Assembly: GCA_950022655.1 (NCBI GenBank)
Contig: OX465592.1
Location: forward strand, 3,402,623-3,466,622
From: Alentia gelatinosa
Lineage: Eukaryota > Annelida > Polychaeta > Phyllodocida > Polynoidae
DNA: 64,000 nucleotides
Direction: 5' to 3'
Position numbers and translations under genes: made by a program. A model generated the notes under the pieces. It saw only the letters and a program-made list of their open reading frames with translations, made no database searches and was not told where the DNA came from. Every line of letters starts with the position of its first letter. Positions within the stretch are counted from its first letter, which is position 1. Positions 53,050 to 62,982 of this stretch are shown here, piece by piece.

Positions 53050-53710
53050 ATAGAGTCATATGATGGATGTTGGAGGTCACTAGTGGAGGGCAGCTATTTG
53101 TAGTGACTTAAGGCAGCCAAAGGGAGCCACTGAAACGCCACATACCCTGCTCCAACCAGCAGCACCGGATGCTGGGGCTCAGACCTTTGACTATATGTGG
53201 TTCGACATTATATGTCTTATTCTCCAATCGTTTAAATGCTTATATATTTATATCAATAACTGTCATCGTAGCTTATTGATAAACTTATTCTGATACGAAT
53301 ATAGTAAAGTGTACTTCAATAGCATTAAATCAGACCAAAACAAAGACTCGCTCTCATTAGCACCTAGACTTGCTCAAGTCTTTGATTATGAACATTCATT
53401 AAATGATTTTAAACACAATCAGAATAAAGTTCATTATAGTACGTATCCTTCTCTGACTGGCCCATGAATCAACCTGTATCCCAGCAAGGAGGGGAGCCAT
53501 AGTATGCAGGTACTGGAGCCAGTCAAATTAGCACCGGTAAATGCTGTTAAGTACACGGGTTTCTGCCTTTTTCTGTGAACACAATCTGGCTCCCTATGGC
53601 ATATTTCATTAAGCTATACATGTCTACTTGGTTGTCTAGACTGTGGGTTATCAGAAAACAAGTGATTTCTGTAGAGAAGATTCAGTTGCTTTCGCACCCA
53701 TTTAATATCT
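53050..53710. other. ro intron 1, no exon seen
   Basis: Contains a copy of the small ACTTGCTCAAGTCTTTGATT fold-back (53368). No other feature recognised. Confidence 0.5.
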
Positions 53711-53718
53711 GTTCTCTT

Positions 53719-53864
53719 CACGTGAGACTGTCCACGTGAGGCCGTTCACGTGAGGCCATCCACGTGAGGCCATTTACGTGAGTCTGTCCACGTGAAGCCG
53801 TTCACGTGAGTCCGTTCACGTGAGTCTGTCTACGTGAGGCTCTTCACGTGAGGCCGCTCACGTG
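53719..53864. promoter_or_regulatory. 15 bp tandem array of E-boxes (11 copies of ACGTGAG/CACGTG)
   Basis: Units TTCACGTGAGGCCGT and TCCACGTGAGGCCAT repeat every 15 bp; nine of eleven keep a perfect CACGTG palindrome, which changes only where the base before ACGTG is T. CACGTG is the core site of USF, MITF/TFE, MYC/MAX and related bHLH proteins. Whether it is a working element or a simple repeat cannot be told from sequence. Confidence 0.6.
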
Positions 53865-54394
53865 TCCTTTCCTTTTTTCATTCTGGAAAGTTTTACGGCA
53901 ATATTATTGTGGTATTATAGTAAAACGTGTCCACTTTGTTGGGACGTCCTCTCGTACCGCATTTCTTTCCACAAAATTAGCAAACGAGCTCGTAGAACGA
54001 GTTTGATATTTGTAGAGAAAGAAACAAGTTAACATGTTTTTTTCTGTGTTATCAATCTGTCCATATACTGCTATATTCACTCGCGTGGATTGCGCATTCA
54101 GAATAAATGTGTATTTATTTCCATACCAGCATACTGTGCGGTATGATGATAGTACCAATACCGCAGCAGAGGTTGGCGTCTGTCTTTATTATCCACCTAA
54201 TAAAGAGTGTCCATAAAAAAACACACATAGGGAGCATGTATCTACATACCCAGACCACATGGCTATGTTGTATGCGCCGAGATGCAAAAGCCAGCGCATA
54301 CTGAAAAATAGTGCGTATGAAATAAATAGTGCAAACATAAATGAACTAATATCAGTACCCCACTTGTCAGGTAAAGATGGATAGTAAATACAAT

Positions 54395-54600
54395 ATAGAC
54401 TTGTTTCGGATAAAAGCGGTTGTATGCTCCTCGGAGTTGCCTCTGCGCAATATCCTTGCTTGGACTCGGATATTACTACGCGTCAACTACTTGGAGCATA
54501 TTATCGTAAAACCTGATTCATTTTAATCTTGGCCACCGTATGCAACGATAGGAGTGGCATGCGGGGCCAAGATTAAAGCGAATCAGGTTTTGATTTTATC
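54395..54600. mobile_element. Two side-by-side fold-back elements
   Basis: First, a left part of the GACTGGTTTCAGATA family (ATAGACTTGTTTCGGATAAA ... GATATTACTACGCGTCAACT). Second, an 85 bp hairpin AAAACCTGATTCATTTTAAT / ATTAAAGCGAATCAGGTTTT at 54511-54590. Confidence 0.75.
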
Positions 54601-54879
54601 CTACCCAACTCCTCAATATCGGAATATTACGTGATAACAATTCTGTATGCCACTAGTGGCATATAAAACTCTGTATGCCAGTCAACGTGGCATACGGAAG
54701 CTCAATGTTAAGCCTATGGGGTTTTATATTAGGGGTAGGATATCGTGTATGACTAACCAGCATAGGTATATGATATTCGCCTACATTCAGAGGTGCTCCC
54801 CCATATTGTAATCACATCCATGGAAACGGGAGAATGCCGTCACTCCCTACCGTCTGGGCCTGAGCTCGTGGGCTGCTTG

Positions 54880-54938
54880 CCACCTGTCAATCAGTGCGGA
54901 GGGGGCGTGGTTTGAGGCAGTGATTGACAGCTGGCACG
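54880..54938. promoter_or_regulatory. Inverted pair of PBX/MEIS-type decamers
   Basis: CTGTCAATCA at 54884-54893 and its exact reverse complement TGATTGACAG at 54921-54930, with a GGGGGCGTGG box between. TGATTGACAG is the published composite site for PBX with PREP/MEIS. The inverted repeat extends to about 18 bp on each side with two mismatches. Confidence 0.5.
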
Positions 54939-54999
54939 ATTTCAATGCCGACACACAGCATTCTACCGTAAAACACTATCTCTATTACGGTACCTATAA

Positions 55000-55284
55000 A
55001 TGATTTAATAAAATAACAACTACCAAGCAGATTATTAGAATAGTAAGCATTATACTACTACACTTTAATTATATTTAAGGACTCATTCCTAAAACGTGGC
55101 TCTCTAAAACTAACACCTCCCCTTGTTCCTCTGACATTGAGATCGAGTTTGACCTTGGCTGTGTGCCTCGTAAAATTTCAATATCCTTGGATAGATTGTA
55201 CCTCCTCACCAATAACTGTTCACCCCACCGATTACAAGATTACAAGATTATATATGGAGAGATTATGAAATGTTGTTTTGCACA
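55000..55284. other. ro intron 1, no exon seen
   Basis: AT-rich sequence without recognised features. Confidence 0.5.
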
Positions 55285-55600
55285 TAGTAAAACCCATGTT
55301 ATATTATTCAAACTTTCACAGAATATAGTATATGTATAGTACTACCTACTTAGGTTTTAAAAATCATAAGTCACCGTCCTTGTTTTTGAAAGGATTGAAG
55401 AAAATCATATTTTTCAGTACATTTCCTAGGTAAATCAAGCGAATATAGAAGGATCTATTTTACCTATTGGAATAGGTAAAACTAGACGAAACTCAAATTT
55501 TGCTCTTTTGAGTTTGGAATATGCCACAAATCAATAATTTCAATAGATGAATAGGAATATTTGAAAATCGCCACCGTGAATTGTAGGATATGCCTTTAAG
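55285..55600. mobile_element. TTAAAGGCATATC MITE, copy 2, left-truncated
   Basis: Collinear with 18895-19219 (CACAGAATATAGTA, TCACCGTCCTTGTTTTTGAA, ATTTCCTAGGTAAATCAAGC), ending GTAGGATATGCCTTTAA. Confidence 0.75.
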
Positions 55601-55604
55601 TAGA

Positions 55605-56110
55605 TCCATAATTGGCATCTTTTAAAGACGAATGCGGGTAGGTATCGCAGTGCCTTGTGTGTCTACACTCAGAAATAAATTTATCACTAGTGCTGCCATC
55701 TGTTTCATGAAAATAATGCAGTTTCCCAGAGACACCAATACTTAAGTACTTAGCTTCTTCAGATGGCCTTCCCATAGAAGTTAACATAGCATTATTTTAG
55801 CAATTCTCATTTGTACATGTTCCCAACTATCATAATCCAGAATTATTTGGAGATAGTAATAGAATATCAGTGTCATCTAGCCATGCAGTCAAAACATTGT
55901 AGTTTCCCACAGACACCAATAGTTAAGGACTTCACTTTTCAGATGGCCTTCCCATAGAAGTTAGCATGGGGACATGCCTTTTTTTTTGCATTTTCTATTT
56001 GCTGATATGTGAAACTTATACCATCCAGATTTATTTGCAAAAGTCAATAGAATTTAGAAATCACCCAACTACCAGCATTTGTCTTAAAGTAGATCCACAA
56101 CTGGCATTTT
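55605..56110. repeat. Diverged tandem duplication, about 190-200 bp
   Basis: AGATGGCCTTCCCATAGAAG and GTTTCCCACAGACACCAATA-like words at 55720-55785 recur at 55905-55965; AAGTAGATCCATAATTGGCA at 55599 recurs as AAGTAGATCCACAACTGGCA at 56087. Confidence 0.7.
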
Positions 56111-56119
56111 ATAATTTTC

Positions 56120-56625
56120 TGTTTCCACAACTACCCACGCTCAGTTACCACGTGTTGTCGCTCATGTTGGTCCAAAGAGGAAAACACATGTCATGTCAAT
56201 TATAGATCCCGCCGCCATTTTGTTATTCTACCAGGCGTCATTCTGCCAACAGATGGCGCTACCAGCAGAAACAGAAATACAAGTTCGCCCTCTGGTGGCA
56301 CACAGGCTCATCACAAACTGGGGAACACATTATAGTTAATTCTCATATCGATATTCGTCCACTTACAGACTTTTGGTGTCATTAAAGCTGGTTTTATGTT
56401 TACAGAGGGGGAGGTTGTTGGAATATACCGGTTATTAGTATTTGACTGCCGCTATCGGAGTAGTATAGGGAGACAGGGTTAGTGGCATGAATGAAATCTG
56501 TTCCGTGTTGTTTTCATCGAGAATATTCACCGAGTTCATAGGATAAAGAAACATGGTACTAGAGCTGAAGGCATGATTTGATTGCATCATGACATGATTT
56601 GAATGTCACACTTGATATCAATTAA
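56120..56625. other. ro intron 1, no exon seen
   Basis: Nothing recognised except short matches to dispersed repeats. Confidence 0.5.
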
Positions 56626-56627
56626 TA

Positions 56628-56975
56628 TTATTACCCACCTAATACGGAATATCATTCTATGTTTATGGAGCCTACAGATCGCTACAGAGTAGAATACGGA
56701 AAGCTGGAATCTACTCAGTAGAATACGGCTTTTTTCTGCCACCTGACGGGTAATTTAGGAACTGTTTTATATAAACAAGGCTTTCGTCAAGTTTCTAATC
56801 ATTTACAAGACTTTGTTTTCCTGATAATTAGTGGAAAGGTGAGTAATAAATACAACATTACCATGATTTTTATCTGTGTGGCCGTATTCTCCTTGTAGTT
56901 GATGCTACGCAATACTCCTCGCTATCACTGGGAGTTTTACTACGCGTCAACTACGCGGAGAATACGGCCACTCGA
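56628..56975. mobile_element. ATTACCCACC element with inner hairpin, copy 2
   Basis: Collinear with 27100-27450. The inner hairpin at 56879-56970 has arms TGGCCGTATTCTCC and GGAGAATACGGCCA, and AACTACGCG motifs. Confidence 0.75.
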
Positions 56976-57224
56976 TTCAAATATTGTGTATTTGACGGCC
57001 GCTATCTAACTCCGAGTAGTATAGGGAAACAGGGTTAGTGTGCCTAAATGAAATCTGTGCCGAGTTGTTTCACCGAGGTCAAAGAATAAAGCAACCCTCT
57101 GAAGGCGTGATTTTATTGAAAATCCTTTATATCAATTTTTGTTTGCAATTCATGTTTATTACTTATTTCTTCCTTTGTAACTAGAAACAGTTTGATAGAA
57201 AATGTTTTATATATAACTGGATCA

Positions 57225-57355
57225 AGAATCATATAAATAGACAATACTCCACGAGTTTGGATCATCGATGGGGCAAAGCCGAGTGACGATTACGGTACAT
57301 TCAAACCCGTGGAGTATTGTGTATTTTACGATTCGAGTGCGGTTCTGGATTTATC
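57225..57355. mobile_element. Fold-back MITE with ACAATACTCCA arms, copy 2
   Basis: ATAGACAATACTCCACGAGT / CCGTGGAGTATTGTGTAT with GGGGCAAAGCCGAG in the loop; bounded by TTTATCTCACCCC. Confidence 0.75.
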
Positions 57356-57359
57356 TCAC

Positions 57360-57985
57360 CCCTTTCAATGAAATTAGAATAGCATCATATTATCAGAACA
57401 ATTCAAATTTCTTCACAAGTAAAGAACGTTATCTGAAAGGTGATTCTCTTAAAACTAAGGTGTATTTGATAACTAGTGGAAAGTCCACACGTTTAGAGTA
57501 AACATTCTCAGAAAGTGTGATCTTTGTAAAGTTTTAGTAAATTTATATTTTTTCCCCAGTTCAATTGATCTTTTTAAAGATAAGTTCTTTCCTTTGACAA
57601 TAGTGTATGTCTTTTCCCAACTCACTAATGTTTGTATTGACATTTACCTTGACTACCTTTTAAGGATTGCTATAAGTGTTAATCATTGACCACGGTGTAA
57701 GTGCCATATAGTAACCTTTTCCATTTGGACCTGCCTACACAGCATCTTTGCCCCGATGACCTTGGCCATTAGAGGACGTATCTGGCACACTGTTGTGAAA
57801 GACTTACAGTAATGTTAATGGAGGGTGTAATCGGGATCCATCTCCAAGCGGAGATTTTGTAAGAGAAGGCGTGTTATTGTTTCGTTTACACACATTCTAC
57901 AATAGTTATCATATCCGCCTATGGCTGGAGAGTGAGAGGGAGTGAGTCTCCAACCAGATGTTGGTTCTCACCGCGGTGTAAGGAC
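57360..57985. other. ro intron 1, repeat-poor, no exon seen
   Basis: Unique-looking sequence. Contains CTTTTCCCAACTCACTAATG and GACCTTGGCCATTAG. Conservation would have to be tested. Confidence 0.4.
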
Positions 57986-58062
57986 CCCCCCCCCCCCCCC
58001 ACATACACACACACACACCTCCTCCCCACACACACCTTCACCCCCCCCCCCCCCCCCCCACC
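57986..58062 (+). repeat. Poly-C and (CA)n tracts
   Basis: Two poly-C runs of 15-19 bp flanking CACACA-rich sequence. Confidence 0.93.
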
Positions 58063-58257
58063 TACACACAATACTCAGACTCAACAACCCTACCCCTGAT
58101 TACAGAATGAAAGTGCTAAACGTGAACTTCTTGTATCTAACACGAAATATTCATAGATATTGTTGAAAGTACATCTCTGAAAGGACTTATCGTCCAATAC
58201 GGTATCCTTCTATTTTCATGCTAACAAAATTACTAGAACGAGCGCATAACTATTGCC

Positions 58258-58372
58258 ACTGTCTCTCTGTCCCTCTCTCTCTTTCTCTCTCACTCTTGCT
58301 TTCTCCCTCCCTCCCTCCCTCTCTCTCTCTCTCTCCCCCGCTCTCTCTCTCTATCTCTGTATATATATATAT

Positions 58373-58432
<60 letters not shown>

Positions 58433-58435
58433 CAT
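58258..58435 (+). repeat. (CT)n/(CCCT)n and (TA)n microsatellites
   Basis: About 90 bp of CTCT/CCCTCCCT followed by about 65 bp of TA dinucleotides. Confidence 0.95.
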
Positions 58436-58549
58436 AGCTACACCATGAATTTCATGGCTATGAGTTGTTTTTCACATAATAATATGTTAAAGATCACTAA
58501 TTTGTTATTAGAATAAGTCAAAAGAACCCGTATGAATTGATGTTTTCCA

Positions 58550-58770
58550 GTATTTTAAAATCACCAGGTGGCGCCACCGTAAATTGTAGGATACACCTTT
58601 AACGCTGGCGGGAGGGTTAAAAGATTTTATTCTAAAATCATCAGGTGGCGCCACCGTCATTTGTAGGATACAACTTTAACGCTGGCGGGCGGGTTAAAAT
58701 ATTTTATTTTAAAATCACCAGGTGGCGCCACCGTGACCTGTAGGATACGTCTTTAACGCTGGAGGGCCGG
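58550..58770. repeat. 77 bp tandem repeat, 2.8 copies
   Basis: AAAATCACCAGGTGGCGCCA, GTAGGATACACCTTTAACGC and TGGCGGGAGGGTTAAA at 58557, 58634 and 58711. This is the right end of the TTAAAGGCATATC MITE in tandem. Confidence 0.88.
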
Positions 58771-58884
58771 AAGGAATCTCACGTGAAGAGGGTATCTGCG
58801 ATATCGTGTCAGCTGAAAAGCAGCACAACGCATGCGCACACAGAGCGACCCCTAGCGGCGACAATTGTTATCAATAAGAGCGGC

Positions 58885-58995
58885 GTGGAGGGGGGGAGGG
58901 GGGCTTCTGATGTCATTCTACGGGATTTGCTCTGTGTCTGTGAAAACGGGGGGCGAGGGAGGGCGAGGGGGGGCGAGGGGGGCGAGGGGGAGTTC
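58885..58995 (+). repeat. G-rich tracts (GGGGGCGAGG)n
   Basis: GGAGGGGGGGAGGGGGG and GGGGGCGAGGGAGGGCGAGG type repeats; likely quadruplex-forming. Confidence 0.8.
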
Positions 58996-59049
58996 ATTGA
59001 GATGAGTCCTCACATTGAAATGACTGTCCTCGACTCTGAACAGAACTAG

Positions 59050-59799
59050 GAATCACAATCAGCGTTTCTTTTGATCATCTGAAGGTGCGTCTGGGATGAA
59101 GGGAACGACAAGTGGATGGTGTGTATGGGCATCTGTAGTAGACCCTCAGAAGAGGCCTTTAGGGCAGACTATGACTATGATGAATGCCGACGGGTGGTTG
59201 GGGGTGTGTAGAGGTGCCATAGAGTGGCGGGGGTCATATGTGTGTATCCTGAAATGGCTGTGATGGGATGCGTAAATGGAGAGGCTTTGTTGTCACTGCG
59301 ACACCAAAGGAACACAAAACATCTTGAAATGCACGAGAAAGAGAATCAAACTTAAATACAATCACAGTATGCAGGCATCATAGGAGTTGTCAGATTATTG
59401 TTAAATCATCACTAACATTAGGGCCTGCCTAGAATTTGCAGTGTCTCTTTGTTGATGTCATATTCACAATGGTTAAGATCCTCTTGTTACCTACTTTATC
59501 TAAAAAACTATGATTTTGGTCGGATCTGCTTGGAGTTGTTCCCGGACATAGTGACAGAGTGAACCAAACTTGGAGACTGAAGACCTACGAGAGTGAGAAT
59601 CTCGTGGAGGGTGAAACTTGAACCTACTCTTCATTTTTGTACTTTTCTACTCAGATGTGCTTATTCTCTAATGATATAATCCTAGCCTTGCTAAATAGAG
59701 AGTTTAGGCCACTAAAAAAAAACTAGTTTTTCATGACCGCGTAAGAATACTCACTGCGATGATTCAGCGTTCATTTGTTTACTTCCGCTTTACCCATAG
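59050..59799. other. End of ro intron 1, no repeat family recognised
   Basis: Unique-looking sequence leading to the exon 2 acceptor. The polypyrimidine zone (TTCCGCTTTACCCATAG) is short. Confidence 0.5.
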
Positions 59800-59920
59800 T
59801 TCCCCGCAGACGCCGGAAGGAGAACCAGCAGCGCCGCCAGCGGACGACATTCACATCAGAACAGACGCTCAAGTTGGAGTTGGAGTACCAGCGGACGGAG
59901 TACATCACCAGGCCAAGGAG
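59800..59920 (+). CDS. ro: ro exon 2 (basic linker and first half of the homeodomain)
   Basis: A 121 nt exon; acceptor CCCATAG with AG at 59798-59799, donor AG|gtggga at 59921. With the single T from exon 1 it reads FPRRRRKENQQ then RRQRTTFTSEQTLKLELEYQ and RTEYITRPR. The homeodomain starts at the Q before RRQR; Arg5, Phe8, Leu16 and position 20 Tyr are as expected. A second AG six bases downstream (CCCCGCAG) would break the frame. The intron interrupts the codon for homeodomain residue 31. Confidence 0.9.
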
Positions 59921-60184
59921 GTGGGACTTCTTCCGAAACCTTTTTAAAAAAAAATCAATTGTATAGATTATATCACAAAACCAACAACTCCTGATTATGA
60001 ATTGGAGGTTGTAATGAATGCTACTTGTTGCTTATACTACTAGGCCTGGCTTCCAGGCTAGCGATGGCCTGACACTGCTCCTATTCTTTAGCATTGGAGC
60101 AGAGCTGTCATAGGCGACTATTGCCTCAAAGTTGTCCAGTGTACCTGCACACAGGGCCTAACAGTGTCCCTCGCTACTCCCAGT

Positions 60185-60455
60185 GTAGCCTGGAAGCCTG
60201 GCCTAGTCACATTATAGGCCAGGTAACGGGTAGCCTGGAAGCCTGGCCTAGTCACATTATAGGCCAGGTAACGGGTAGCCTGGAAGCCTGGCCTTGTCAC
60301 ATTATAGGCCAGGTAACGGGTAGCCTGGAAGCCTGGCCTAGTCACATTATAGGCAAGGTAACGGGTAGCCTGGAAGCCTGGCCTAGTCACATTATAGGCC
60401 AGGTAACGGGTAGCCTGGAAGCCTGGCCTCGTCACATTATAGGCCAGGTAACGGG
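60185..60455. repeat. 45 bp tandem array, 6 copies
   Basis: TAGCCTGGAAGCCTGGCCTA, GTCACATTATAGGCCAGGTA and ACGGG, at 60185, 60230, 60275, 60320, 60365 and 60410. Single copies of the same word occur at 10340, 15170 (inverted) and 47085, so an interspersed element was amplified. The 45 bp period keeps frames open on both strands. Confidence 0.95.
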
Positions 60456-60496
60456 TTCCATTTTTGTGTGCATTATGGGTAACGCCTCCATTACTT

Positions 60497-60558
60497 GCAC
60501 TCTCCTAGCAGAGATCCTGTACTCTATTTCCGCAAGAGATCTGCTGGGAGAGTGTCAC
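60497..60558. mobile_element. Small CACTCTCC fold-back element, 62 bp
   Basis: CACTCTCCTAGCAGAGATCC pairs with AGATCTGCTGGGAGAGTG. Confidence 0.75.
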
Positions 60559-60920
60559 ATTGGTAGACAGAGACTGTAGAGCCTAGACTGGCCTCAGTTC
60601 CTGTATCCTTTTCTTTTTATTTTATTTATTTTATCTGGACTTGTATTAGGCCTGTATTATCTTCCTTACAGTCAGTATGGCAGGATTGCTGATTGTCAGA
60701 CTTTTAACTTGATATATATATCTTGCCTGGATTGAAAAACAAACGTAATGTTTGACTCTATGACCTAATAAAAAAAGAGAGAAAAAAAAGACTTGAGTAA
60801 GTCTATGTAGAGCCAAGAGAGGTGGTATGACTCTCAGTTCAAGGTCTATTACGTCAGAAGTAGTTACCAAGAGAAGGGCAACTTTGACCAAAACGAGTTG
60901 CTTTCTGTATTTATCTCACC

Positions 60921-61248
60921 TTTATCGGCGACAAAGGAATGGTACTTTGTCTCGAGCGAGGCATCCCAACAGATTAGGCTCTAGTCAGTATATTTAGGAC
61001 AGCTAGGCAAGGGTCAGCCAACGATTAGTGAAACCCCACCTTGAAATGTTCTTTTGTTGCCCACGAGTCAATATTCATAAATCGCTCACCAAAAGTTTAT
61101 CAACACATTGATAAATCCAGTCGCCGACAATGGAACATTGGCCATTGGTCAAGTGACGAGTTACGTAATTCACCTGAGAAAAGTTCACCGATTCCTATAC
61201 GATTTGAAAACTAATCGTTCAACCCCGAATCGGTTGATGTGCATTAAA
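60921..61248. mobile_element. TAAGCCCAATACACATCTAC MITE, copy 3, left-truncated
   Basis: GGCAAGGGTCAGCCAACGAT, AATCGCTCACCAAAAGTTTA and CCCGAATCGGTTGATGTGC follow the order of copy 1. Confidence 0.75.
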
Positions 61249-61479
61249 CAGATGCGAACTAGTGCCTCCAACCACGTTAAAGGAGTCGGCAGTGGGGTTA
61301 AGGTGATTAATATGACGAGTTGATTAATCAGCCACGACTAAAACCGCCAGTAAATGGCAGAGTGTGTAAAACATCTCACTGATTCCCGGGATGTATGGCG
61401 TGATGCCTCACTCGGCGAGACTTCCCTGTCACTCTAACCGATGGTTGCCTCGCTACCATCTCTACATGTTTCTGAAGGA

Positions 61480-61830
61480 ACACTGGAGAACTCGACCCGT
61501 GAAAAACTCGACTCGTGAAAAACTCGACCCGTAACGAACTCGACCCGAAACGAACTCGACCGGTGAAAAACTCGACCCATAACGAACTCCATCCGCCTTA
61601 AGAAATCGACCCGTAACAAACTCAATTTGTTAAAAACTCGACCTGCAACAAACTAGATCCGTTTTAAGAACTTGACCCGTAATGAACTTGACCCGTAAAA
61701 GACTACAAACTCGACCTGTTATAAGAACTCAACCCATAACAAACTCAACCCCTGAAAAACTCGACCCATAACAAACTTGACCTGTTTTAAGAACTTGATT
61801 AGTAACGAACTTGACCAGCTTTAAATTTTC
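61480..61830. repeat. AACTCGACCCGT minisatellite, about 20 copies
   Basis: 16-17 bp units of AACTCGACCCGTAACGA and AACTCGACCCGTGAAAA, decaying to AACTTGACC. Inverted units (GGGTCAAGTTC, GGGTCGAGTTCTCC) reappear at 62050-62145 on the other side of the telomere-like tract. Confidence 0.88.
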
Positions 61831-61904
61831 CCAACTCAAATGTCTCAACTGTGGATAAATACTATACTGGGGAAGAAAACAAACAGAAAACCATTCCTTT
61901 AGCC

Positions 61905-62005
61905 CTATCCCTAACTCTAGCCCTTTGCCTAACCCTAAGCCTAACCCTAACCCTTTTCCTAACCCTATCCTTAACCCTAACCTTAACCCTATCCCTAACT
62001 AGTCA
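61905..62005 (-). repeat. Degenerate interstitial telomere repeat (CCCTAA)n
   Basis: About 100 bp of CCCTAACCCTAA with variants (CCCTATCC, CCCTTTTCCTAA, CCTTAACCCTAACC). The TTAGGG type is the telomere repeat of most non-arthropod animals. Confidence 0.85.
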
Positions 62006-62259
62006 AACCTCTCTTTGAAATATAAAACTGTTTTATCCATAAGTATCTGGAACGGGTCAAATTCTCCAATCGATTTCTCCAAAAAGGGTCGAGTTCTCCT
62101 GACAACTACGGGTCAAGTTCGTTTCGGGTCAAGTTCTCCAGTAACCTTCTGGAGCACCCTCAGCCCAGGACGTTGAATAATAACTCCCCCTGCATGATTT
62201 AAACGAGGTTAATCACTGCGGATTAGTAATTAAACCTCTGTCTTATTTTTTATTTGCAG

Positions 62260-62373
62260 GTTTGAACTGGCGGAGATGCTTAACCTGACAGAGACGCAAA
62301 TAAAAATCTGGTTTCAAAACCGACGAGCGAAGGACAAACGGATCGAGAAGGCACAGATGGATCAACACATGAG
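62260..62373 (+). CDS. ro: ro exon 3 (second half of the homeodomain)
   Basis: A 114 nt exon; acceptor TTTTATTTGCAG (AG at 62258-62259), donor AG|gtgagg at 62374. It reads [20 protein letters not shown] then [17 protein letters not shown]. Trp48, Phe49, Asn51 and Arg53 of helix 3 are intact and position 50 is Gln. The tail EKAQ.DQH is shared with Drosophila Rough. If the donor is ignored, the frame reads ATG AGG TGA and stops at 62377. Confidence 0.92.
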
Positions 62374-62403
62374 GTGAGGCTTGTTTACACTGTAATTAGT
62401 TCA

Positions 62404-62905
62404 TTATTACTCACCTAATACGGAGTCTCTATACTAAGCCTATGGAGCCTACAGATCGCTATTATTACCCACCTAATACGGAGTCTCTATACTAAGCCTA
62501 TGGAGCCTACAGATCGCTATTATTACCCACCTAATATGGAGTCTCCATACTAAGCCTATGGAGCCTACAGATCGCTATTATTACATACCTAATACAGAGT
62601 CTCCATACTAAACCTATGGAGCCTGCAGATCGCTATTATTACCCACCGAATACGGAGTCTCCATACTAATCCTATGGAGCCTACAGATCGCTATTATTAC
62701 CCACCTAATACGGAGTCTCCATGCTAAGCCTATGGAGCCTACAGATCGCTATTATTACCCACCTTATACAGAGTCTTCATGCTAATCCTATGGAGCCTAC
62801 AGATCGCTATTATTACCCACCCAATACAGAGTCTCCATACTAAGCCTATGAAGCCTACAGATCGCTATTATTACCCACCTTATACAGAGTCTCCATACTA
62901 TCGCT
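62404..62905. repeat. 58-60 bp tandem array, about 8.5 copies, directly after ro exon 3
   Basis: Repeats of ATTATTACCCACCTAATACG, GAGTCTCCATACTAAGCCTA and TGGAGCCTACAGATCGCT. The array starts 30 bp after the donor of exon 3. Its unit is an internal piece of the element found once at 27105 and once at 56628. Confidence 0.94.
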
Positions 62906-62929
62906 CGGAGTATTGCGAAGTGTCAACTA

Positions 62930-62962
62930 CAAGGACCCCTTAAGCAGGGTTTTACAGTACCA
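62930..62962. mobile_element. CCCCGC-end MITE, right end only
   Basis: ACCCCTTAAGCAGGGTTTTACAGTA, shown here by its parts CCCCTTAAGC and GGGTTTTACAGTA. Confidence 0.55.
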
Positions 62963-62982
62963 AGCTTGCCAGGAAAAGGTGG

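Larger units (their letters stand above)
42067..62373 (+). other. ro: rough-type homeobox gene, visible part of the locus
   Basis: Three exons (42067-42847, 59800-59920, 62260-62373) give 338 codons plus two bases. Introns of 16952 bp and 2339 bp follow GT-AG rules with matching phases (1 and 2). The homeodomain occupies about residues 271-330. It matches Drosophila Rough in the basic PRRRRKE block before the homeodomain, the QRTTF start, helix 2 FELAE.L.LTETQ and the [13 protein letters not shown] tail. In Drosophila, Rough is a transcription repressor in eye patterning; the role in this animal is unknown. At least one more exon is expected. Confidence 0.88.

Noticed and set aside
52045..53080. 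Open frames of 295, 218 and 109 codons on the minus strand
   Set aside because: They follow the GGCGG and CCCAGGAGGACTGGT minisatellites; no homology or start context.
53904..54304. Short frames of 60-84 codons around 54 kb
   Set aside because: No domain, no splice signals in register, and repeat-derived flanks.
59759..59947. A second frame across ro exon 2
   Set aside because: The other frame encodes the homeodomain and matches exon 1 and 3 phases.
60094..60579. Open frames of 161 (plus) and 105 (minus) codons
   Set aside because: 45 bp tandem array gives a 15-residue repeat on both strands.
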